Below are positions 1-6,154 of a stretch of DNA of 10,453 bases, piece by piece. Source of the DNA: Leptolyngbyaceae cyanobacterium SM1_3_5 (GTDB lineage: Bacteria > Cyanobacteriota > Cyanobacteriia > Elainellales > Elainellaceae). The DNA lies in the NCBI GenBank assembly GCA_012031475.1, contig JAAUTJ010000106.1:1-10453 (forward strand), written 5' to 3'. The notes under the pieces were generated by a model. The model did no database searches. It had not been told where the DNA came from and saw nothing but the letters and a program-made list of their open reading frames with translations. Position 1 is the first letter of the stretch. Every line of letters starts with the position of its first letter. Both the position numbers and the translations under genes were made by a program.

Positions 1-1710
1 GATGAACGGATACAGATGCGGCAGTGCGCCGATCGCCACTTCGGGAAAGCAGTTTTCCGAGAGCGCCACGCTTTTGCCCGGAAGCCATTCGAGGTTGCCG
101 TGTTTACCGACATGGACGATCGCCTGTGCCTGCCACTCCCGCCGCAGCCAAGCATAAAAGGCGAGATAGCGATGCGGCGGAACCAGATCGGGCGCGTGGT
201 AGTTCAAGGATGGGTCGCGATCGTAGCCTCGCGCAGGCTGAACGCCGACAAACACATTGCCCAGTTGAATTCCGGCCACGATCAGATCTTCGGGTTCGGG
301 TGCGCCCCAGCGATCGATCACAACTTGCTGAACGGCGATCGGCAACCTGGCGAAAAATTCGTCGTAGGTCGATCGCGGCAAGGTTTGCGAAATTTTCCGC
401 CAGTCGCCTTCGGCATCGTTCGTAACGGTCGCCGTAAGGCGGGCAATCAGTTCGTCGCTATCTTTCGGCCAATTGGAAACGGTGTATCCGGCTTCTGCCA
501 AAGCTTTGAGCAGTTCGACGCAGCTTGCGGGCGTATCGAGTCCAACGCCGTTGGCAAGGCGAGCATCACGGGTTGGGTAGTTCGCCAGAATCAGGGCAAC
601 GCGGCGATCGCTCACCCTCGTACTCCTGAGTTTCGCCCAGCCCAACGCGAGATCGGCCACGAACGAGACGCGATCGCTCACAGGCTCATACACGACCACA
701 TCCGTTTCTAGAGCGCTGCTCCGGGTTTGAACCGCTTTGAACGAAATCGCACGAGTGATAATTCGGCCATCGACTTCCGGCAGTGCGACGTTCATCGCCA
801 CATCGCGGGCGGACAAGCCTTGCGTCGAATCTTGCCACTGCTCGATCGTGCCGCCGCTGAGGATGACTTGCAGAACGGGGACATCCAGCGATCGCCACAA
901 GTCCGGCGCATCTCCGTCAATTTGAGCAAGCGAAAAGCTCGTCGCATTCAGCAAAACCGCCAGTCCCGACGAAAACTGCTGCAAAAGCGCCTGCTGAACT
1001 TCAATTTCGCGCAGTGACGACAGGAAAATTGGGACGGGCTGGAGATAGCGATCGACCAACGCTTCACACAAGGCATCGATCGCAGATGTATTGCCGGAAA
1101 GGTAGTGCGATCGATAAAACAAAACGCCGACCTGTGGCGCATCCGGGTCACTCTCAAACGCAAAGGGATACAGCCCGACACGCGGAATCGGCTGCGGCAA
1201 GTCGATCGATCCGGGCAAATTCAGGCTGATATTGCCAATGAATTTCAGCGCGTTGACCGTATTCTCGATGCCGCCTTCACAGAAATAACGCCAAAGCTGA
1301 TCGGCAGCAGCGAGGGAAACGGTCGAATGGCTATTCAGTTCGGGATCGGGGCGATCGTCCCCCGGCAGCACCCACAAATCCGCCTTGGTTTGCTCAGCAA
1401 TTTGCTTGGCGACTTCCAAACCATACGGCCAGTAGGCGCGGCCACCCAGCAGACGCAGCACGATCGCCTTGGCCGAACTGAGAACATTTTCGCCATAATC
1501 GTCGATCGAAAATTGCTGCTGGAGGTTAAGCAGATTCGTGACGCGGACGGCAGGAAAATCCGGGGGGAGATGGTCGATCGCCTGCGCCAAAGTTTGAATC
1601 TCCGTATCGGCGGCGGTGAGAAACACAATTGGGGCGGGCGTTTGCTCGATCGCCACAACGCCTTCAGCTTCAGGATTCCATCCGCCCGGAGCGGCTGCGA
1701 TGCGGTGCAT
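1..1710 (-). CDS. cobN: Cobaltochelatase subunit CobN, N-terminal 570 residues (continues beyond the left edge)
   Basis: Large subunit of the ATP-dependent cobaltochelatase that inserts cobalt into the corrin ring in aerobic cobalamin synthesis. It works in the cytoplasm with smaller AAA+ subunits, which in cyanobacteria may be shared with magnesium chelatase. The frame is open from 1710 to base 1 without interruption; I checked triplet by triplet across most of its length. The N-terminus MHRIAAAPGGWNPEAEG and the following EQTPAPIVFLTAAD are typical of cyanobacterial CobN and unlike ChlH. Near the left edge, residues 533-546 carry the family motif HVGKHGNLEWLPGK. CobN is usually about 1,250 residues, so roughly the C-terminal half lies outside the window. 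The start is well fixed: an in-frame TAA lies ten codons upstream of ATG 1710 with no other start codon between. No clear Shine-Dalgarno sequence is visible, and no cobalamin riboswitch was recognised upstream, where a transposase scrap lies instead. Confidence 0.93.
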   Translation of the reverse strand, partial: MHRIAAAPGGWNPEAEGVVAIEQTPAPIVFLTAADTEIQTLAQAIDHLPPDFPAVRVTNLLNLQQQFSIDDYGENVLSSAKAIVLRLLGGRAYWPYGLEVAKQIAEQTKADLWVLPGDDRPDPELNSHSTVSLAAADQLWRYFCEGGIENTVNALKFIGNISLNLPGSIDLPQPIPRVGLYPFAFESDPDAPQVGVLFYRSHYLSGNTSAIDALCEALVDRYLQPVPIFLSSLREIEVQQALLQQFSSGLAVLLNATSFSLAQIDGDAPDLWRSLDVPVLQVILSGGTIEQWQDSTQGLSARDVAMNVALPEVDGRIITRAISFKAVQTRSSALETDVVVYEPVSDRVSFVADLALGWAKLRSTRVSDRRVALILANYPTRDARLANGVGLDTPASCVELLKALAEAGYTVSNWPKDSDELIARLTATVTNDAEGDWRKISQTLPRSTYDEFFARLPIAVQQVVIDRWGAPEPEDLIVAGIQLGNVFVGVQPARGYDRDPSLNYHAPDLVPPHRYLAFYAWLRREWQAQAIVHVGKHGNLEWLPGKSVALSENCFPEVAIGALPHLYPFI

Positions 1711-1788
1711 GAGAAAAGCGGTGAGAGGTGCTTTGCCAGCTTATCGTAGGCCAGGATCGATCGCCCTAACCCCTTCACCCTGCCCCTG

Positions 1789-1986
1789 TTAAGGTGGTTG
1801 TAATTTCTGTCGTTTCTGAGCCAGTAATCGCGCCGTTGAGACATAAGGACGATGCACCTGAGCCTTGGCTGGCAGCGGCGGCTTCTTGCCCCTAGGACTC
1901 GAAGCAAAGCGTTTGAGGTCAACTTGGGCTGCACAGCGCGCTAGCAGTTGTGCGAAGTCCACTGCGTCTGATGTGTTGTAGCGGCT
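1789..1986 (-). pseudogene. C-terminal remnant of a DDE-type transposase
   Basis: In the minus strand, with TAA at 1789-1791, about 65 codons read RYNTSDAVDFAQLLARC, then a basic RGKKPPLP segment and the ending VSTARLLAQKRQK. This layout (an aqueous helix with LLARCAAQ, a Lys/Pro linker, then VSTARLL) is one I associate with the C-termini of cyanobacterial IS4-like transposases; the family assignment is from memory. No start codon, catalytic DDE residues or upstream transposase sequence is present: the frame degenerates around 1984-2005 and reaches a stop near 2026. No convincing terminal inverted repeats or target duplications were found. It sits between the divergent cobN and dnaX genes and probably reflects an old insertion that was mostly deleted. 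It lies within the space where the cobN promoter should be. Confidence 0.6.
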
Positions 1987-2054
1987 TCCACACTGGAGCG
2001 GGCAGATTATGAGGTGTAAGCAAAATCAGTGAAACGATGATTTACGGCTCATTG

Positions 2055-2085
2055 CTGCGGCTGATGGTGAAACGATTAGCCGCAG
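2055..2085 (+). promoter_or_regulatory. Hairpin in the dnaX leader
   Basis: CTGCGGCTGAT at 2055-2065 pairs with ATTAGCCGCAG at 2075-2085, giving an 11-bp stem (one G-T pair) around a 9-nt loop, about 70 bases before the dnaX start. It is not followed by a T-run, so it does not look like an intrinsic terminator. It might be a leader structure, a protein-binding palindrome or debris from the neighbouring mobile element. The 10-base direct repeat GTGAAACGAT occurs at 2029-2038 and again at 2067-2076, where the second copy fills most of the loop and inner stem. Confidence 0.4.
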
Positions 2086-2156
2086 ATTTACTTCATCAAT
2101 CCGCTCTTAAGCTTCTCCGTTCCCGATACTCTAGATCATGGTCGCGCCTAAACATC

Positions 2157-4029
2157 ATGCCCTACGAACCGCTTCACCATAAATATCGCCCGCAAAGCTT
2201 CGCACAACTGGTCGGCCAGAGCGCGATCGCCACAACGCTTAGTACCGCTTTGCGATCGCAGCGCATTGCGCCCGCCTACTTATTCACCGGAGCAAGAGGA
2301 ACCGGAAAAACGTCAAGCGCCCGCATTTTTGCCAAGTCCTTGAACTGCTTAAATAGTCATGTTCCAACCGATCAACCTTGCGGAGTTTGTGAGGTTTGTC
2401 GATCGATCGCCAATGGTTCTGCCCTCGACGTAATTGAGATCGATGCTGCCAGCAATACGGGCGTTGATAATATTCGAGAACTCATCGAACGTGCCCAGTT
2501 TGCTCCGGTTCAATGTCGATTCAAAGTGTACGTAATTGATGAATGCCACATGTTAAGCACTCAGGCATTTAACGCACTACTTAAGACTTTAGAAGAACCG
2601 CCCGATCGCGTTGTCTTCGTATTAGCAACCACTGACCCACAGCGCGTTTTGCCGACCATTATTTCACGCTGCCAAAGATTCGACTTCCGACGAATTCCCC
2701 TGGCCGAAATGGTCATGCACCTACAGCAGATTGCTGAAAAAGAAGCGATCGCCATTCAGCCTGATGCGCTTCAACTCGTGGCTCAGCTATCGCAAGGTGG
2801 CCTCAGAGATGCGGAAAGTTTGCTCGATCAGTTGAGCCTAATTGAAGGTGAAGTGACGATCGATCGCGTTTGGGATTTGGTTGGAGCCGTGCCCGAACGC
2901 GAACTGATGAATTTGGTGAAATCGATCGCTGCAAGTGATGGTGTAACCGCGATCGAGTCGGCGCGTCGTCTGATGGATCGGGGGCGTGAACCGCTGATAG
3001 TCTTGCAAAATTTGGCGAGTTTCTTTCGCGACTTGCTGATTGCAAAAACGGCGGGCGATCGATCGGATTTAGTCAGCCTCACTGCTCCAACCTGGAACGA
3101 CCTTCGGCAGTTTAGCGCTCAGGCTAATCTCGATTGGATTCTCCGAAGTCAACAGCAATTGCGCGAAAGTGAGCCGCAAATTAAAGGTTCTACTCAGCCG
3201 CGATTGTGGCTAGAAGTTGCGCTAATAACTTTGCTGCCTGCGGGGATCGATCGACCAATTTCGCCTCCAGCACCCAGTCGTGAATTTGTGCCGCCACCGA
3301 TCGTCCGCGAGTCGATTGCTAACAATTCCTCACCGTCAGAATCAGCCTCAGAACCGATCGCTGCTGAGCCGCCAATTCCTACTGAAGAATCGCCCGCTGC
3401 TCCGCAACCTCCAATTTCCGACCTCGATCGCATTTGGAAGGAAGTTCTTGAACTTGTCCAACCATTTTCGACGCGGGCGATGCTGCGGCAACAGTGTCAT
3501 TTGATTGATTTCACAGGCAAAGAAGCGCGAATTGGCACGAAAACCGAAAATCTTTTTAACATGGCAAAAGCAAAATTGCCCAACATTGAAATAGCCTTTA
3601 CGCAACGATGTGGACAACCCATTAGCGTCACGCTTGAAGTGGTTCTTCCAGGAGCAATGGCCGCTTCACCTGCGATCGAATCGCTTCAGTCTGCTGCAAG
3701 TGAATTTGCGCCGCCTTTGCCTGCCGATCGCCCCCGAAGCTGCCCCGCCTCCGCCCGTTTGGGAAGAAGATGACGTGACCAAAGCCGCGAAAAATTTTGC
3801 ACAAATGTTTAACGGGCAAATTGTTGATCTGGAACAGGAGGATGCTGCGATCGAGGAAGTGGCAACTCCGGCAGAGCCAGAAGTACCAGAAATAACTGTT
3901 GAAGAAGATGCAGACGATGAAGAGGATATTCCTTTCCTACGACCTGCTGCCAAATCGATGTTTAAAGACGACCTAATTGATCCTGAAATTCACCGTCCAA
4001 AGGTGGGTTTCGAGTACCGGAAATTCTAG
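2157..4029 (+). CDS. dnaX: DNA polymerase III subunit gamma/tau, with a +1 frame change near the 3' end
   Basis: Clamp-loader ATPase of the replicative polymerase, which opens the beta clamp and links polymerase, helicase and loader. The start ATG 2157 gives MPYEPLHHKYRPQSF, the usual DnaX beginning; the 40 in-frame codons upstream have no family character. Visible landmarks are Walker A GARGTGKT (residues 45-52), zinc-module cysteines 64, 75, 78 and 81, Walker B VYVIDECH (124-131), sensor ATTD (157-160) and the SRC arginine finger (170-172). Next come the oligomerisation domain, a Pro/Ser/Glu-rich linker around 380-430, and a C-terminal domain with WKEVLELVQP. No intein is present. The zero frame stops at 3771-3773, giving 538 residues that end in an uncharacteristic RSCPASARLGRR. 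Skipping one C in the run 3731-3735 restores PEAAPPPPVWEEDDVTKAAKNF and an acidic tail ending EYRKF at TAG 4027, for 623 residues in total. The shift may be a sequence error, a mutation or a programmed event. Confidence 0.93.
3731..3735 (+). other. Frame-change site in dnaX (CCCCC)
   Basis: The reading is CGC CCC CGA in the zero frame, with five consecutive C. Dropping one C, or slipping a CCC-decoding ribosome forward by one base onto the same triplet, moves translation into the frame that encodes the conserved acidic tail. The zero-frame A-site codon would be CGA, an Arg codon that is slow in many bacteria, which is compatible with +1 slippage but proves nothing. No downstream stimulatory hairpin or upstream Shine-Dalgarno-like element was identified. 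Confidence 0.55.
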
Positions 4030-4202
4030 TCGATCGCCTAGGGGACATTAAATTAAATACCTCCCGTTGCAATTTCTAGAGTTCGATCGATTCTGCGAAA
4101 ATGCACCCTGAAGCGGCAGAAAAATTCATACGATTGTAGTTAGATAAACCGGATAAAAAGCGTGGCAGCTTGTTTATTCCAGCCGCGTGCAAACGCCTGA
4201 AT

Positions 4203-4619
4203 TCAAGTGCCAGAAATATGCACGACCAGTTCGCGCAGGTGCGAGTGCTGGCGATGTTCCCAAACATAAATGCCCTGCCAAGTACCCAGCACAAGGCGAC
4301 CGTTGGCGATCGGAATTTGCTCGGAAGTGTGGGTTAAAACAGTGCGAATATGAGCGGGCATATCGTCTGCGCCCTCGGTACTGTGGATGTAGCGATCGCC
4401 TTCCGGCACAAGCTTCGCCAGGAAATTCGCGAGATCTTTCAGCACATCGGGATCGGCATTTTCTTGAATGATTAAGCTAGCCGAAGTGTGGCGCAAGAAT
4501 AAGCTACACAGACCCGTTTCAATGCCTGACTGGGCAACGAGATCCGTCACTTTTGGCGTAATTTTGTGCAGCGTTTTACCGCTAGTTTGGATTTTTAACG
4601 TTTGCTGATAGTGCGACAT
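4203..4619 (-). CDS. yjbQ: YjbQ family protein (UPF0047; secondary thiamine-phosphate synthase family)
   Basis: Small soluble protein of the YjbQ/UPF0047 family. Members can show weak thiamine-phosphate synthase activity, but the physiological role is unsettled. The 138 residues match the family's usual length of about 135-140. Conserved blocks are HTSASLIIQENADPDV (44-59), YIHSTEGADDMPAHI (77-91) and LGTWQGIYVWEHR (111-123). They contain His44, His79, His90 and His122, which form the probable active-site or metal cluster. I chose ATG 4619 because MSHYQQTLKI matches the family N-terminus; the frame stays open upstream to 4829, but that 70-residue extension has no family character. There is no clear ribosome-binding site. 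The gene is convergent with dnaX, with 173 bases between the two stops and no obvious terminator hairpin there. A perfect small palindrome lies about 30 bases upstream of the start. Confidence 0.9.
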   Translation of the reverse strand: MSHYQQTLKIQTSGKTLHKITPKVTDLVAQSGIETGLCSLFLRHTSASLIIQENADPDVLKDLANFLAKLVPEGDRYIHSTEGADDMPAHIRTVLTHTSEQIPIANGRLVLGTWQGIYVWEHRQHSHLRELVVHISGT

Positions 4620-4646
4620 ACAAAATTTGAAAAAACGATTTGTTCT

Positions 4647-4661
4647 CAGATTAGCAATCTG
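4647..4661. promoter_or_regulatory. Perfect 6-bp inverted repeat upstream of yjbQ
   Basis: CAGATT-AGC-AATCTG is a perfect inverted repeat with a 3-base spacer, centred about 35 bases upstream of the yjbQ start codon. Its position fits an operator or an mRNA leader hairpin. Palindromes this short also arise by chance, so the support is only its perfection and location. Confidence 0.25.
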
Positions 4662-4683
4662 CTTTCGATTTCGCATCCTGCTG

Positions 4684-4711
4684 GCGATCGCAACTGGGGC
4701 AGAGCGATCGC
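4684..4711. repeat. HIP1 octamer pair (GCGATCGC)
   Basis: Exact copies of the highly iterated palindrome GCGATCGC lie at 4684-4691 and 4704-4711. Others include 604-611, 670-677, 2223-2230 and 2745-2752, with many shorter CGATCG variants. The density, in genes and between them, is the strongest single sign of a cyanobacterial source. Confidence 0.85.
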
Positions 4712-4885
4712 AACGATTAAGAATCATCAAGACTGGGAACAAAAATCGCCACGCAGACGACACCTCACACATCACCGAGTTAGGTTTGAGTTCATGTTTG
4801 CCCAACCTCGTAGATTCGCGGCTCTGCAAAATGCTCCCCTCCGATCGCGCCCGATCGATCGCGTTTCTGGTGGTTTCACAATCGC

Positions 4886-5252
4886 AATGATTCGATCGAC
4901 GACGCGATCAACATTTGGCAAGCTCAACAAAAAGCTTCAAATATGACGACGATGGGCAAGTGCGCGACGATGAGCCAACCTTCTACCGCTTCAAAATCAA
5001 AATGGCGGCAGCGTTAAATTTAACTTCAAGAACGAAGGCGAAGAATCAATTACTTTTTCGATCGTCAATTCACGCGGTTTCCTGATTTCGGCAGATGGAC
5101 GGCGGCTGTTTCGGGAAGTGGATGAAGATGAAAAGGGTAAACTCAAAGCCGACCTCAACAGAGGCACGTACTTTTTGAGAATTACAACGGATGGCGATCG
5201 CGAAGACTATTCAATCAAGCTGAAGTTTCGATCGAATCGCAATCACGATTAG
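4886..5252 (+). pseudogene. Frameshifted remnant of a PPC-like (bacterial pre-peptidase C-terminal) domain protein
   Basis: The best segment is 5004-5252, 82 codons plus TAG: it reads GGSVKFNFKNEGEESITFSIV, then LNRGTYFLRITTDGDREDYSIKL and ends NRNHD. The alternating beta-strands and the L-N-x-G-T-Y-x-x-R-I signature are typical of PPC beta-sandwich domains (Pfam PF04151), which occur at the C-termini of secreted proteins. Just upstream, in another frame (about 4933-5001), SFKYDDDGQVRDDEPTFYRF supplies the missing first strands: the family normally has YRF shortly before a Gly-Gly-Ser segment. One added A in the run at 4999-5002 would join them as FYRFKIKNGGSV. Further back, NDSIDDAIN (4886-4912) lies in a third frame and FGKLNKKL (4914-4937) shares the frame of the C-terminal segment. 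At least three frame changes and no clear start suggest decay or poor local sequence. It ends 6 bases before the convergent dioxygenase stop. Confidence 0.6.
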
Positions 5253-5258
5253 CATGAA

Positions 5259-5996
5259 TCAAGCCATCTGTAGCCCAATTTCAAATTGACCAATATAGCC
5301 GCTTCTATCTTCAGTTAATGTTAGCAAAAGCCGATCGCCGCCGCTGCGAAAAATGCCGTCTTGGGCGTTGGTTGGATGGCGCTGCCTGACCGAGTAGGGC
5401 ACTTGTGCGTAAACGCGATCGCTCACCGCGTCGTCAAAATAAAGCTGTGAGGTGAATTCTTCGCCTTGCGCCGTGCGGATTTTGAAGTGGATATGCGGGG
5501 TGCGACCCGGATACCAGCCGGGATAGATCGTCAAAAATTCTGCCGTTCCGTTGACAGTCGTGACCTGATAGCCGCGCAAAAACTGCTGGCCGCCTGTGTC
5601 AAACGATCGATCCTGCACGTCCGAATAGACGCCTTGCGCGTCACAGTGCCAGACATCTACCATTGCTTCGCTCAGCGGCGTACAGGCTTGAGCGCCCACC
5701 TGCGAAATCTGAAAAACCAACCGTAACGGGACGCCTTCCTTCACCGCGCCGTCTGCGGGATTCGATCGAATATCCGATCGATTCAGCCGATCATCAACAA
5801 AATACGGTCCCTCGGTTTGCTGCGGTCGGACGACGCATCCGGGCGTTTGGCTGATAGTTTGACTCGTCGTTGGTGCTGCGGTTTGGGCAATCGCATCTCC
5901 CTCCACTTTTCTGCCCACACACCCGACCAGCGAGACGGCGGCGATCGATCGCATCACGCCCAAGATTTGACGACGGCTGAATCTCAATCGCTGCAT
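5259..5996 (-). CDS. Intradiol ring-cleavage dioxygenase-like protein, probable Tat-exported lipoprotein
   Basis: Protein of the Fe(III) intradiol dioxygenase fold, which cleaves catechol-type rings between the two hydroxyls (as in protocatechuate 3,4-dioxygenase). The substrate cannot be inferred here. All four classical iron ligands are visible: Tyr124 (GVYSD), Tyr162 (GWYPGR), and His168 and His170 (TPHIHF). Other family marks are TEGPYF (61-66) and DVWHCDAQG (114-122). The N-terminus has SRRQILG (7-13), a twin-arginine-like motif, then a hydrophobic stretch with lipobox LVGC (Cys26), so it is probably exported folded and anchored by lipid at Cys26. ATG 5996 is chosen because AAGGAG (6002-6007, complement) precedes it by five bases; the open frame extends further upstream without support. 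At 245 residues it is a single-domain form. It is divergent from the caspase-fold gene, with 158 bases between the starts, and no aromatic-degradation genes lie nearby. Confidence 0.88.
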   Translation of the reverse strand: MQRLRFSRRQILGVMRSIAAVSLVGCVGRKVEGDAIAQTAAPTTSQTISQTPGCVVRPQQTEGPYFVDDRLNRSDIRSNPADGAVKEGVPLRLVFQISQVGAQACTPLSEAMVDVWHCDAQGVYSDVQDRSFDTGGQQFLRGYQVTTVNGTAEFLTIYPGWYPGRTPHIHFKIRTAQGEEFTSQLYFDDAVSDRVYAQVPYSVRQRHPTNAQDGIFRSGGDRLLLTLTEDRSGYIGQFEIGLQMA

Positions 5997-6001
5997 TTTT
6001 T

Positions 6002-6007
6002 CTCCTT
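6002..6007 (-). promoter_or_regulatory. Shine-Dalgarno site of the dioxygenase gene
   Basis: AAGGAG on the minus strand, five bases before ATG 5996. It is the clearest ribosome-binding site in the window and decides the start of this gene against the upstream in-frame ATG at 6092. Confidence 0.75.
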
Positions 6008-6154
6008 GTGCTGCTTCAATTTTATCGGCGGCATGGCTGGAGTCGAAGGCGATCGCCACGCTGGGATGGCAGCACGGGTAAAAATTTGCCATAAATTATT
6101 TCAAAGTGCAGACGACCTCAGTATCATGAAGCCAGCATTTGGGGTAGCCACAGC

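Larger units (their letters stand above)
4620..4885. other. Stretch without a recognisable gene
   Basis: No convincing coding sequence was found on either strand. A plus-strand frame opening at TTG 4627 begins LKKRFVLRLAICFRFRILLAIAT, which resembles a signal peptide and could be the lost N-terminus of the PPC remnant downstream. However, the next ~60 codons have no family features and the frame ends at 4888-4890. The stretch should also hold the minus-strand yjbQ promoter. Two HIP1 octamers occur here. Confidence 0.5.

Noticed and set aside
16..711. Long plus-strand open frame of 231 residues opposite cobN
   Set aside because: It mirrors the GC-rich cobN codons on the other strand and shows no family features; cobN is continuous and clearly conserved.
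1335..1934. 199-residue minus-strand frame spanning the cobN start and the transposase scrap
   Set aside because: It crosses two unrelated coding segments in a wrong frame; both correct frames encode recognisable proteins.
2037..2156. A 40-residue N-terminal extension of DnaX from ATG 2037
   Set aside because: Its residues have no DnaX character and overlap the hairpin and direct repeat. MPYEPLHHKYRP at 2157 is the standard beginning.
1711..2156. Cobalamin riboswitch upstream of cobN
   Set aside because: I could not identify the conserved B12-box or the multi-stem layout; the space holds transposase coding sequence instead.
4620..4829. N-terminal extension of YjbQ to 208 residues
   Set aside because: The family is about 138 residues and the extension has no conserved motif; MSHYQQTLKI at 4619 matches the family start.
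4627..4890. Signal-peptide-like small protein starting at TTG
   Set aside because: Only the first ~23 residues look like a signal sequence; the rest has no support and no clear ribosome-binding site. Kept only as a possible lost N-terminus of the PPC remnant.
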